Part shown: one piece after another, positions 48,860 through 60,240 of the stretch | Position numbering within the stretch: position 1 is the first letter of the stretch | How the letters are laid out: each line of letters begins with the position of its first letter | From: Escallonia rubra | Taxonomy: Eukaryota; Streptophyta; Magnoliopsida; Escalloniales; Escalloniaceae | NCBI GenBank assembly: GCA_033065855.1 | Contig: JAVXUO010002456.1 | Location: 1-64,000 of the forward strand | Reading direction: 5' to 3' | Length of the DNA: 64,000 nucleotides | Notes under the pieces: generated by a model | Seen by the model: the letters and a program-made list of their open reading frames with translations, nothing else | The model's database searches: none | Told to the model about the DNA's origin: nothing | Position numbers and translations under genes: made by a program

Positions 48860-49226
48860 ACTTCAGCAAGTTGCTCACACGATCTGGCCGTCTATCCTTG
48901 AAGGATGGGCGGCCCAGATCTAGTTTCTTTTTTCTTTTTCTTTTTTAAATCGTCCTCTACATAATCTAGCGGACGTTCATTTTATCCAAAATGCCCCAAA
49001 ATCCCCGTCTTTTTTGTGGAACAGTGCACGTCCGCTATATAATGTATCAGGTGACTTTTGATTTGACATGTTGTCAGCCAAAAGTCGTCCGCTACATTAT
49101 GCAAATGATGACCTTTTTCTGCCACCTTTCAAATCTGTTCCCTCACCGTCCACTACATTATCTGGCAGATGGCGAGACAATTTGTCTTTATCCAAACTCT
49201 TACTCGTCCGCTACGTAATGTAGTGG
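48860..49226. repeat. Left terminal inverted repeat of MULE-A with five palindromic sites
   Basis: The 19-bp site CCGCTAC-N5-GTAGCGG occurs, with substitutions, at 48954-48972, 49032-49050, 49089-49107, 49150-49168 and 49208-49226. The last copy ends 8 bases before the TATA box of the mobile-domain gene. Confidence 0.88.
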
Positions 49227-49234
49227 ACCGGAGA

Positions 49235-49242
49235 TATAAATA
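49235..49242 (+). promoter_or_regulatory. TATA box of the MULE-A mobile-domain/Ulp1 gene
   Basis: TATAAATA directly follows the terminal palindromes and precedes a leader with likely introns (donor TACATG|TAAGTTC region near 49370, acceptor near 49578). Confidence 0.55.
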
Positions 49243-49578
49243 CGGGGACCCCTAATTTCGTAAGTTTTCTTCATTCTTCACTATCTTCCCAGCGGTGCTG
49301 GCAAGTAGATCTACAATTTTTGTGTCTTTGAGCCCTTGAATCTTCGAAAGCATTTCTTAAATCGTACATGTAAGTTCACAATCCAATATTTTATTTGTGT
49401 ATAATCTTGAGTTTGTGAGTATTGCACATGATTTTGATGATATGTAATGTATGAATAAATGTGCATTTGTGTGTGTGTGTGCGCGCGCGCGCGTGCATGT
49501 GATAGTGTTGGCAAAGCTAGATTTGCCAACGTTTGATAGAAATTTTCGAAGTTGATATATTTGCATAATTTTAGTCTT

Positions 49579-52500
49579 AAAAAAGGCTTTTAACCCCGGA
49601 CCCGAAGATCCCTCCATCTTGTATGACCAAGCAAACCATATTAATACAGCAATTTGGAACGGACAAGTAAGATACTAAATTTTTATTATTTATTTAATTT
49701 CAATCATGGACATTGTATAACTTGCTTAAATACGCTTTGTTAATTCATAGGAAAGAGGAACACTTAATACAGTAGAAGTAACAGAACATTTTGGAGAGTG
49801 GAGTTTGAACAATCTACACAAAAAATTGTTGCGTATAATGGGGCTTAGGATTTTTACCTATGGGAATATGTTTTCGTAGCATGACTGGACCTTAATATGT
49901 GCCCTTGTTTGAACGGTGGAGAAGTGACTCCAGAGATGACAGTAACCTTAGAAGATATAGGGTACATCTTAGGGTTACCCGTGACGGGACGACCGATTAT
50001 TTCTAGTAAGATTGGAGCGAAAAGTAAGAGATTTTCTAGGGACTTCTTCTGTTCGATACTCGAGGACCAGTTTGGGCACAGTGGAATAAAGTTGAAATGG
50101 TTGGTAGAAACGTTCAAGGCTTTGCCAAAAGACTTCACGAAGAGGATGCTTATTATGTACACAAAAGCTTTCATGTTGTGGGTGATGGGGGTCATTTTAT
50201 TCCCAACGATGACAAAGAACACAGTCCACGTGAAGTATTTAGCTCTGTTGGGTAAGTTATATGAAGTTGGCGAGTATGCTTGGGGTGCAGTCACACTTGC
50301 ATAGTTGTATCACACTCTGCACAAGCCAACGAGGCCCGACTGCAAAGCTATATGTGCATGTCTCTCATTGTAGCAGGTATATAATATAACCCATTTTAAT
50401 TTCTTTTTTGATAATTTTTTATTAGTCACTGAACAATAAAATTTGACCATATTTCACCTATTTGTCTTTGTTCTCAGGTGTGATCTTATGAACACTTCAG
50501 TATCAGCGTACCCGAACGTAGGCCCGAAATTGAAAAAATCTGACCTTGATTGCGCGCTTGGGAGTACAGTTAGAGGGAGAGCCACTACCGAGGAGAGATG
50601 ATCCCCATCACAACTATCTCCGGGCCAAATGTGTTGGGTGTCGTCTAAGCATTTGAAAAACTGGGTGGCATAGTTGTTCATTTTTACGCTCTCTGGGTTG
50701 TAATGCACTCCATTGATTCATTGGGAGATCGCAGAGTGGAAACTAATGGATCGCATCATGCGACATTTTGAGTGCCTGCAGGGGTTGCCAGCAGATGCCT
50801 CAGACAGAATGTCCCAATGTTCAGGATGGTGGATGCCCTCGAATAGTGCGCTGGCGAGATTAGACTGTGGGAATCATGGAAGGACACGCTGGCAGCCATT
50901 GTGCCAGAGCCTAACCTTATGGTCAGCATCAAGCGGTATCTGTGGTGGTACGACCGCATCACTCGGAGGAGAGTACACCCGTTGCAGTGGCAAGAGGCAA
51001 GAAATACCAGCCCAGGGGTGTAATTGATCAGCAGAGAGCATTCAAGCTCGTAAGTTTCCTATTGACTTTCACGTAGCATTCGATCTCACAAGTTTCCTAT
51101 TTAATTTCATGTAGTGTTTAAATTTACTTATGATCTAACTTGATGTAGGTTGATTCCTCGCTTGCCTTCTTCGAGAAACTGAATGAGCGGAAGGATCTTC
51201 TACATGCCATGGGAGTGGATCTTCGCTCCCAGGCTGAGATCTTAGCGCATAGCTACGGGGATTTTGTGAGGGGCTATATGGGACAGCCTTCGGGTGTGAA
51301 CCCAAAAATGGCTTATCCCTTGGGGCAGCCTTCAGGTGTGAGTGATGGCATGGGTGATACCTCGGGGCAGCCTTCAAGGGTGAGGGAGGGAATTGGTGGT
51401 CCCTTGGGGCAGGGAATAGTTGATCCTTGGGGGCAGCCTTCGGGTATGAGCTAGGAAATGGCTCATTGAGATGAGTGGATTCAACCCTCATTTAAGTTGC
51501 TTAGGCACTTGAATGTTACACTAGATCCCCGGAGTCAAGTCACACAAGATTTCAACTTCACGAACTTCAACTTCTCAGGGTCACTACAACTCGTCCCATG
51601 GGCAGGAACTTCCACTTCGGATCTTGGGATACCCGAAGAGCCTCAATGAAAAAAATATCCCCCACGTCGATCTCATCCCTTTTGTCCCTAAGGCCATCCG
51701 TTGAAGCCCTTGAAGTCGAAAATACGTGCCCTAGTCCACAAACGTTGGTTTAGTGAGCCCCCAACTACGCTCTCAACATCATGTTCAATATGATGAGATT
51801 GATTATGATATCTCTCGGGACGAAATGTCCATCCTCAAGCTGTGTGCTCGGTTTGAAGATACGGTGTCCACTACCTATATCAAGCTTTTGATCTGTAGAG
51901 AGGGGGATAGGGAAGATGCGTATCCTTTAGTTTTTATGTTCGATGCGAATTTTAGTTTTATGCTCCATGGAGAATGGCAAGAATGGTGTAGGGTGAGAGG
52001 GACGAAAACATTGTTGTAATGGCCTCAGCCTAAGCTCACTAAAATTTTCACGAATTCTATGAATTCAGTGAGCTTCTTTAATGCGGATTTCTTTCTAGTA
52101 CCCTGCTTAGACCACAATCGCTGGTATTTGCTTTGCTGTGAACCATCAGTTATGAGAATTTCAATCCTCAATAGTCTCGACAACTATACTCACTAGATGC
52201 CTCTGAAGGACCTTTACAAAGAACGATTGGGGGCTATGGTGAGCTTTCCAACTGTCTTTACAGTTTTTCTATTTTTTAATTTAATCATTGTAATTTGACT
52301 CTCATAGCTTACGTTTGTTTTATTATTCTGCAGGATTTGTTTTGTGTCATTCTTCACGACCTCTGTGGGCTATAAGTACCGGCACGGCTGAAGCTCGATA
52401 TTCGGTGAAAAAAAAATAGGCCCATGCAAAAAGAATGACTCGGACTGCGGTGTCTATATGTTGATGTACATGGACTTCATTTGTTGGTTTGAGAGCCTTA

Positions 52501-52625
52501 AGAAGGCTAACTAAAGCCAAGACGACATAAACAACTCTAGATATAGGATAGCTTGGCAAATTGAACAATGTAAACCTAGACAAGTCAGGGATATTGTAAA
52601 TTTGGCTAAACCAAAGGCCGAATAA
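49579..52625 (+). pseudogene. Plant mobile domain + Ulp1-like protease gene of MULE-A, broken
   Basis: First coding part: GPEDPSILYDQANHINTAIWNG (in two lines of the domain start, 49598-49668), then after an intron ERGTLNTVEVTEHFGEW (49752-49803). The domain core follows with EMTVTLEDIGYILGLPVTGRPI (49935-50000), VILFPT, and EVGEYAWGAVTLA. Its C-terminal part has TPLIHWEIAEWKLMDRIMRHF (50708-50770) and KRYLWWYDRITRR (about 50930). A short GQPSGV repeat segment lies at 51280-51450. The C48 (Ulp1) part has HNRWYLLC with the catalytic-type His (52112), ILNSLDN where the usual Asp is Asn, and NDSDCGVYMLMYM with the Cys (52430-52470). Frameshifts and stops break it. Mobile-domain proteins of this kind include Arabidopsis MAIN/MAIL1; Ulp1 enzymes remove SUMO-like tags. 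Their purpose in MULEs is not known. Confidence 0.83.
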
Positions 52626-52874
52626 CATTGGACGTATGTTTTTTATGTAATTAAATATCACTTGATATGATTATTGAGCATTTCTTTCTCGTATTTGATT
52701 GTTTGATGTGATTTCAAAATGTCATGTGTTTATGGTTTGAATATTTCTTTCTGGATGTGGTGCGTTATAGTTGAGTATCGCTTTTGAGAATGTGGGGGTT
52801 GAGTGGTTGCTTTGAGAATGGTTGAAATGGGTTGATGGTGGGTTGAAATAAAGGCAAAATAGGTTTTAATTGCT

Positions 52875-53360
52875 ACTTTATCGCCCACCACATTATGTAG
52901 TGGACGGTAGTGCAGTGTAAAGCATTATACTCCACGGTGGAGCAGAATGCTTTTTTTATTGGGAACTACAAGTATGAATTTTTTCAAAGTGTTGGAGTGC
53001 AATGTTTCCGCTCCACGGCCCGTTACCTTATGTAGCCGACTATGGAGCAGAATGCTTTTTTGGGTTGAGAACTAGAAGCATGAATTTTTTCTATGTAGCG
53101 GACGGTTGAGCATAATGCTTTCTTATGAGTTTTTTTTTTCTAGAAGTATTGGGAACTAGAAGCTCAAAAAATTTTCTACGTGTTGGAGTGCGATGTTTCT
53201 GCTCCACCGTCCGCTACATTAATTATGTAGCGAACAATGGAGCATAATGATTTTTTTTGGGTTTTTTCCCCTCTAAGTGTTGGGAACTAGAAGTAGAATT
53301 TTTTCTAAGTGTTAGAGTGCAATGTTTCTGCTCCTCCGCTACATCATGTAGAGAACACAA
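52875..53360. repeat. Internal cluster of the MULE-A palindromic site
   Basis: Directly after the Ulp1 part, copies or parts of the palindrome recur: 52885-52903 (complete), about 53020-53038, 53092-53104 (half), 53210-53232 (with 4 extra spacer bases) and about 53336-53354. They are embedded in loosely repeated 110-160-bp units with GTTGGAGTGCAATGTTTC and GGGAACTAGAAG. Confidence 0.8.
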
Positions 53361-53455
53361 TTTGTGAATAACCCAATGTTACATCAAATTTGATTATTAA
53401 TAAAAGAAAAGATTGTTACAAAGTCCATAATTCAAATACAAAGTCCATAGGCTAA

Positions 53456-53872
53456 GTGTCTGTTTGGTAATGTTTATTTTTTCATTTTCTTCTTCAGTTT
53501 TGTAAAATGGAAAAAATAAACCGGTTTGGCACACAGTTTTCTTTTTTTTTTTCTTTCAGTTTTGAAAACCAGTTTTTAAAATAGGACTTTTTTTGAAAAC
53601 TTCCATTTAGGAGTTTTGGGTTTTATTTTGAGACCATCACCACCACAGCCACCGCCCACCATCGTTAGCCGGCATGCAGCCACCACCGGCGACCGCCGCC
53701 GACCACTTTGTCGACCACCGTCATTGCAAACCATCACCAAAGAAAAAACTCAAAATAAAAACTGGGTAATCAAACACTCATTTATTTTTGTTAAAAAAAA
53801 ACTACACTAGTTTTTGTTTTTGTTTTTTTGGAAATAGAAAACCAAAACTGGAAGTGATTTCAAAGGCTACCT
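53456..53872. mobile_element. Possible Tourist-like MITE inside MULE-A
   Basis: Begins GTGTCTGTTTGGTAATG after TAA, close to the Tourist start consensus, and ends TTCAAAGGCTACC before TAA. The middle is CCACC-rich and noncoding. Inverted end similarity is modest. Confidence 0.45.
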
Positions 53873-54085
53873 AAAGGTCCACTTCATCTTCTTCGGTATC
53901 ATCATCTTCATCTTGCAAACCCCATGCTCTTATCCCCAGTGCCTTGTAATGATTCCGCTTGTCATGGTTAGTCATTTAGTTTCACAATGCACACTTTCTC
54001 AGCTTCTTAGGTTTGGTTGCTTGTTCAATAGAGCTCTTCATCCGTGTAGATCTCTTGTGGTCTTTCCTTTACGATATAATTGGAT

Positions 54086-56127
54086 TCAATGGCCGGATAA
54101 CTTTGTCTTCTTCCTTAACCGGATTAATATCTTAGGATCCCTGTGAGGAATGCCTTTAGTGCTAGTCGCATTGCTAACTGAAGCTACTTCAAAATGGTCG
54201 ACCATGGGATCTTGCTCTAGCGCTAGATCGTGAAGATATTTATATCTGGCCATTGTAAAAATACATTTTACGGACAAACGTGTGAACATTATCACTAGAT
54301 GATTATATCACAACATCTCTGATTCTTCAACATTAGTATCCGGATGCTCCGGAAAGGCAATGGTGCCGTGCAATCTGTTTCAACCATAGTCCATCGTGGC
54401 AAAACATATATATTGGGGATTGCCTTGATATTTTTTGAGTGAAAAACAGCGAAATGTGTCAACACAACATGCTAGAGAACTCAAACTTCTTCCAAACACC
54501 TGTCATCGTATCCGTCTATGTGTGATGGTTCACCGTATACATTCTATGAAATTTCTCAAGGGCGAGGTCGTTCATTGACGAATAAACCTTGTATTCATGT
54601 GTAGACTTTTTTGCGACCTTGTTTATTTTGTATCATCCCGACTTTTGTAACTCTACTTGGTATTTTATGAACATCTCCTTGGTATAAACTTTTGCACCAT
54701 TCATCTCCAGTGGGGTCTCAAGCAGCCTTCCTGCTTGTTTGTACGTGCTTGCAAAATCCACTGCCCTTTCTTTCACGACTATATATGCAACTGCTTTTTG
54801 GGCATTTATGACAAAACTCTTCAAATTCGTAGATGTACCTACATATCTATCAAATAGGGCATTCATAATATTGACTCTTGCCCGTCATTTTCATCCCCGC
54901 TGAAAAATACCTTCTGGTGTAAACGTCAATCCAATGTTCTTTAAGCTCATACAAATATTGGAGCCACTCATGGTCTTGCAATGAGTAATCCTCCAAGATT
55001 TTCCCACCTCCCTTCAAATTCTTCAATCGTTAGTGACTTATTAACACACCTATCATAAAGTCTGGATACTTTGCATATAGGTCATGTATACGTTCAGGGT
55101 ATGGGTTGCTTATGTGCCAAGTGCATAAGTTGTGTCGAGTATCTGGGAAGACGGTAACAATAGCCTTCTTCATTATCAAATCTTGATCTGTGATAATAAC
55201 TTTAGGTGCTTTCTTATTCATGGCTTACAGCCACATCTTACACAAACATACAAAAGAACTTTCCTTCTCATCCCTTAACAGTACGAACCCAAATAAGATG
55301 GAGTGATAATGATGATTAATGCCAGTAAAAGGAGCGAAAGACATCGAATACTTGTAGGTACGGTAGGTGGTGTCAAAAGTTACAACATCCCCAAAATTTT
55401 GATATGCTTGTCTTGAACGACCGTCGAGCCAAAAAATTGTGGTAAGTCGATACTCGTCGTCGAAATTAAACTCGTAAGTAAACTGAGGGTTCTGCATTTT
55501 GCATCTGCTTCAATAGGCTCATTGCGGATTAAGCATCATTGATGTCAAACGCGACTCATCTTTGGGTTTGGACCGTGTTACAAACGTATGTCGTGTTGAA
55601 ATTCAAATTCTGAATTCCCTTAGCATGTTCAACAAGAAAATTAACAATATCAGTAGGTCATATCCGCACGTTACTCATTGTGTGAATCAGGCTCCTTGAA
55701 CAGTGGTTATCTTCTTGTGTTGGTGCATCTGACTCACCTTTGAAGGCGTTACTTCCAAGCTAGTAATAATCCAATGATCTTGTTTGGATTTATGGCTTAC
55801 GAACATCTTGACCTTACATTCCGTGCACGCAAAAAAGTCCCGTCTTCGGGGCGTATATCCCACTTCATCATCACTATCGTCATTACTTACATGTTTCTCA
55901 TTTTGTAATGGATGTCTACTCCTATGACACTCATATAACCGTGGGTGCATTTTTTTTTTTTTTGTTATGGCACTTATTCTAGTTGTCGTAATTCTAAAGC
56001 CAAAACCAACCCTCAACGAATACGCTCGAAACCATTCTTCAGCTTCTTCCGATGTTTAAAATGTTCGCCCTAGATAAGGTTCACTAGCATCTACTGGTGT
56101 GTTCGAGCTTGACACAAAATCAAACAT
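54086..56127 (-). pseudogene. FAR1/FHY3-type MULE transposase of MULE-A, broken
   Basis: Read leftwards from an ATG at 56127. The FAR1 DNA-binding region has TSEEAEEWFRAYSLRVGFG, then RRRDFFACTECKVKMFVS..DHWIITSLE (56050-55740). The MULE catalytic domain has GDVVTFDTTYRTYKYSMSFA with the first Asp (about 55385), GINHH, and PKVIITDQDLIMKKAIVTVF with the second Asp (about 55190), then CTWHI. Further on, YSLQDHEWLQYLYELKEHW (about 54970) should hold the catalytic Glu region, followed by RYVGTSTNLKSFV and a basic RDPKI..RLRKKT tail near 54100. Stops and frameshifts interrupt at least five places. A probable 5' noncoding exon lies at about 58530-58419 with donor AGCAG|GTAAGT, so its first intron would contain the GC-rich satellites. 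This family moves Mutator-like elements; host FAR1 and FHY3 derive from it. Confidence 0.87.
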
Positions 56128-57128
56128 TGTGAAGCAAGACTTACGTAAAAATAACTTATAGTTAAGTATCAAATTGTAACAATTTTTAGGCATTCAAATT
56201 AATTACAAAATTATAACATCATTGTTGCCGAGGAAAGATGGTTCGGATGCCACGTGAGGTGCCACAAAGGATGCAGTCTGCGTTGGCTTCCAAGTAGACA
56301 AAGTGGGAGACAACAAGGATGGAGTAAGGGCTGAGAGCAAGGCTCCCCAGACAGGTCGCGAGGGCTGGCAGCACCGCGTAAGCAGGGGGACGACGAACAG
56401 GGGCGGCAGTCAGCAGTCGACAGTCCGCGTCAAGGGTGCAGCGTCAATGATCCAACGTCAGGAGTCCGAATGTCTTTCTCTCACTAGAAATCCAGAGAGA
56501 ATGGGTTTTAGAGAGAGAAAGTGAAAATGTCAAATGAGAGAGAAGTCCTTGAATAAGCTTCAGAATCCACTATATATAGGCACAAATATGCGCGTGTCAT
56601 CAGCCAACACGTGTCGTCCTCTGGGAGTGACACGTCGCCGTAGGGGGTCCCGCAGTATTGATTGTCCGTCGAATATGCCGGTCCCCGAGTTCGTGCCGCC
56701 CTGCCCTTGCAGCGTCCCTCTGCCTATCTAAGGAGACTGACGACACCACGGTAGCATGGTCAGAGCAGCCCGTTGCCCCAGCCTCCAGTCCAAGCCCTTA
56801 CTGAATCCCATGAGATGCGTCATGATACGCGCCGAGATCCTGGCAACGGTGAGGGTTGCCCCTGTAGCCAACTGCTAGGTGTGCCGAACACGATGCCCTC
56901 CGAGGACCTACTCCCGTCCCGGAGTGACTCACGGTTCATTGCCCTGGCGATATCGATGATCAATGGTAATATGAGTGCGCATGCTCACAGCTCGATACCC
57001 AGAGTCCATGGTGGGGGGTCCTTGTGCTGGAACACTACGAGCGGAGCCTTCCCAAAGCCTATCAGTTGATTGTGAGGGTGAGGGCTGGAGCCCCCGGTTG
57101 ATTGAGCCGGTGAAGGCATTAGGGTTGC

Positions 57129-57417
57129 GAGCCCATCCCGGATGCGAGGGCCGGAGCCCCGTCGCTTTGAATGAGACGGCGATGGCTATAAGGTTGTGAG
57201 CCCATCCCGGATGCGAGGTCCGGAGCCCCCGTCGCTTTGATTGAGACGGCGATGGCTATAAGGTTGTGAGCCCATCCCGGATGCGAGGGTCGAAGCCCCG
57301 TCGCTTTGATTGAGACGGCGATGGCTATAAGGTTGTGAGCCCATCCCGGGTGCGAGGGCCGGAGCCCCGTCGCTTTGATTGAGACGGCGATGGCTATAAG
57401 GTTGTGAGCCCATCCCG
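57129..57417. repeat. 69-bp tandem repeat, about four copies
   Basis: GAGCCCATCCCGG recurs at 57129, 57198, 57268, 57337 and 57406 (spacing 69, 70, 69, 69). Units contain GTCGCTTTGATTGAGACGGC. Confidence 0.96.
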
Positions 57418-57461
57418 GTAGCATGTAACATGATTGTGGCGCATGGGCGCGGTGCCTATAA

Positions 57462-57715
57462 CACGAGACAATACCTAGTGTCGGGGAATATGTTATGAAA
57501 GTGGTGCGACGACGAACATCACGGAGCAATACTTGGTGCCGGGGGCACATATGATGAGAATGGCGAACGGGCGAGGCGACGAACGTCACAGAGCAATACT
57601 TGGTGCCGGGGGCATGTATGATGAGAATAGTGCACGGGCGCGGCGACGAACGTCGCGGAGCAATACTTGGTGCCGGGGGCACGTAGCATGAGAATGGTGC
57701 ATGAGAGCGGCGACG
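57462..57715. repeat. 67-bp tandem repeat, about four copies
   Basis: GAGCAATACTTGGTGCCGGG recurs at 57524, 57591 and 57658, 67 bp apart, with a diverged copy at 57465. Units contain GATGAGAATGG and GCGACGAACGTC. Confidence 0.94.
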
Positions 57716-57964
57716 AGTGTCCCGGAGCTGGCGCGCGGACGCAGGCGACGAAGGCCACGAAGAGGGCGCGCGGGCGACGAGGGACGAGAGATGAGAGTCG
57801 CGAAGCTGGCGCGCGGGCGACAAGAGTCATGTAGCTGGCGCGCGGACGCGGGCGACGAAGGTCACGGAGATGGCGACGAAGGTCACGGAGATGGCGCGCG
57901 GGCGACGAGAGTCACAGAGCTGGCGCGCGAACGCGAACGATCGAAGTCGGTCGTCAAGGTGGGT

Positions 57965-58055
57965 GGTTGACCCCCTAGGGTGGCCGACCCCTTAACGTGG
58001 CAGACCCTTCAGGGTGGCTGACCCCCGAAGGTGGCCGACCCCCTTAAGGGGAAGG
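57965..58055. repeat. About 20-bp tandem repeat (GGTGGCCGACCCC)
   Basis: Four to five units of AGGGTGGCCGACCCCYT-type sequence end the GC-rich block. Confidence 0.8.
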
Positions 58056-58552
58056 CACACCAAGGCTCCCTCACAAAGGGAAAATGCACGTGACTTGAGC
58101 ATGCGTCGCTTTGACCGGCCTGTGAGCGTTGAAAAGTTGACCGTTGAATATGCCGACGTGTCATGAGAATTGGGACCCCCAGTGGGCCTATAGGTGTAGC
58201 CAAGATAGGGTGGGAATAATCATAAACATAACAAATGAAAATTTAAAAATAAGTAGACTAGCATGTCAAATACAACAAACATAATCTCAAAACAAATTAT
58301 ATGAACTTGACCATGGTACCCATTAAGACATATAAACTTCAGCACGTTACCCATCAAAAATATAAATATCCAAAAAAGCTACATATACACCAATAAGCCT
58401 TTATTATCACAAACTTACCTGCTTGAGTGAAGCTTGGAGCTTAATTGCTTGAAGCTTGGAACTTGGAAGGCTTGAAGGGAGTTGAAAATGGAGACAAGTG
58501 GAGCTCAAGATATTGAAGATGTTGAACAAGTAAGAAGAGCTATAAATTAAGG

Positions 58553-58885
58553 CTTTTTTAGGTATATCTGCCTCATTGTCCGCCAGATAATGACACGGAC
58601 GATGAGGGGACAGATTTGAAAGGTGGCAGAAAAAGGTCATCATCTACATAATGTAGTGGACGACTTTTGCCTGACAACATGTCAAATCAAAAGTCGTCCG
58701 CTACATTATGTAGTAGACAGACATTGTTCCATAAAAATGATAGGGATCTGGGTCTGGGGGCATTTTGGACAAAATGATCGTCCGTTACAATATGTAGCGG
58801 ATGGTTTTTTTTAAAAAAAAAGAAACTATATCAGGGTCGTCCGTCCTTTAAGGATGGACAGCCAAATTGCGCGAGCAACTTAGCT
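58553..58885. repeat. Right terminal inverted repeat of MULE-A
   Basis: Inverted copy of 48860-49195. Palindromic sites lie at 58580-58598 (diverged), 58641-58659, 58698-58716 and 58782-58800, mirroring the left side. Confidence 0.88.
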
Positions 58886-58888
58886 GAA

Positions 58889-58894
<6 letters not shown>

Positions 58895-58964
<70 letters not shown>

Positions 58965-59052
58965 GTAGTCCTATGTATACTAGAATTATGGTTTATCTTA
59001 GCAGGATGAGAATATATATGTATACGATATATGTATGTGCACACACACACAC

Positions 59053-59089
<37 letters not shown>

Positions 59090-59128
59090 CGTGTGCGCGC
59101 GCGTGCGTGTGTGTGTGTGCGCGCGCGC

Positions 59129-59163
<35 letters not shown>
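58895..59163. repeat. (TA)n and long alternating purine-pyrimidine tract
   Basis: TA repeats (58895-58960) are followed, after about 60 mixed bases, by an unbroken alternating tract (about 59024-59163) of CA, TA, TG and CG steps. It separates MULE-A and MULE-B. Confidence 0.92.
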
Positions 59164-59175
<12 letters not shown>

Positions 59176-59262
59176 GTTGTTGATGGCCCAGATTTTACTT
59201 TCTTTTTCTGAAAAGTGCTAAAATGCCCCTCGCAAGTCCCTAGGCAGTGTAAAATGTACTAA

Positions 59263-59347
59263 CCGCCACTCTTAGCAGCAGTCAACCGCTCCTAAGAGTA
59301 GCGGTCAGGGCATGGACCCACACCCTAACCGCTACTCTTAGTAGCGG
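59263..59347. repeat. Upstream palindromic sites of MULE-B
   Basis: Three 19-bp sites at 59263-59281, 59286-59304 and 59329-59347. The last is CCGCTAC-TCTTA-GTAGCGG, a perfect palindrome with 5-bp spacer, identical in arms and spacing to the MULE-A site. Confidence 0.9.
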
Positions 59348-59379
59348 TTAGACGGGATGCCACTAATACCCACTTTCTT

Positions 59380-60240
59380 TTCTTTTGACTTTGACTCTCA
59401 ATTTCTCCATCTCTCTTGTCCTTTCACTCTCTACATCTTCTTCATCCTTCCCAATTCACTCCTCCATAATCCCCACCATTTTTACCATAATACAAGCTCT
59501 TCTCCCACGCTAGAAGAGTGGTGAAGAGTAGTTAGAAGAACGGTGGACAGTGCATTAGAAGATCGGTGGAGAAAATATCTTGCTTGGATTCACTTCGAAA
59601 CAAGTAAGTGTTTCAAATTTTCTTCCATAGATCCATGTTGCTTTCATGAAATGTAGCGTCTTTAGGTTTCAATTTATGTTTATTATAAGTTTTGAATTGT
59701 GTTCTTACTATAAATTGAAATTGGGGTTTTCTTAGGGATAAAAATTAGGGTTTTTTTAGGTTTTGATATTAGAAGAAGATGATAATGCCTTTATAAGTTC
59801 GAAATTACAACTTTATGTATGGATTGAAATTAGTGGTTTTTAGGTTTCGAAATTCGGGCTTTATCAAGGTCTCAAAATTGGGCCTTTTTTAGGGTTTCAA
59901 AATTAGGACTTTTCTATGCTTCGAAATTAGGGTTTGAAATTAGGACGTTAATATCTTTTTAAGAAATTATTATTGTTTAAAGATTCAAATTTGGGTGTTA
60001 GGTTTAACAATTAGGGCTTTTTCTAGGGTTTAAAGTCGGTGTTTTGTAGGATTAGAATTTGAACTTCAATTATTTTAACTTTTTTTTGTATTTTAGTTAA
60101 TATTACCCTTTTCAAATATAGTTAGTATGCATGGTAAGTTCATTTTAAATTATGTGTTCTTGTTTTAGATTTGAAATGTAAATAGTTTGCACGCTACGTT
60201 GGTTTACAATTATGTCTTCTTATTAAAGATATAGAGTTTA
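59380..60240 (+). other. Leader region of the MULE-B gene
   Basis: CT-rich leader-like sequence (59385-59500) is followed by AT-rich intron-like sequence. From 59720 to 60040 a degenerate GGTTTCRAAATTAGGGCTTTT motif recurs about ten times. Confidence 0.5.

Larger units (their letters stand above)
56230..58205. repeat. GC-rich block with several minisatellites
   Basis: Base composition differs sharply from the AT-rich surroundings. It holds at least three tandem repeats (57129-57417, 57462-57715 and about 57965-58055) plus irregular GGCGCGCGGGCGACGA repeats (57715-57940). A TATA-like CACTATATATAGGC lies at 56570. The long open frames on both strands are repeat translations. It may be a separate insertion in the leader intron of the transposase, but I found no duplicated flanks. 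Confidence 0.7.
48807..58890 (+). mobile_element. MULE-A: 10-kb Mutator-like element with mobile-domain/Ulp1 and FAR1-type genes
   Basis: Left (about 48860-49195) and right (about 58553-58885) regions are inverted copies of about 330 bp. Shared pieces include CTTCAGC.AAGTTGCTC, the CATCCTT.AAGGA.GG block, TCCAAAATGCCCC, TTTTGATTTGACATGTTGTC and GACCTTTTTCTGCCACC. Between them are a plus-strand plant-mobile-domain + Ulp1 gene and, converging on it, a minus-strand FAR1-type MULE transposase. Exact ends are hidden by flanking TA repeats, so no duplication can be scored. Both genes are broken, so it is no longer autonomous. Confidence 0.85.

Noticed and set aside
57119-57970. Arg/Ala-rich open frames on both strands
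   Set aside because: Translations of GC-rich minisatellites; protein repeats follow the DNA repeat exactly.
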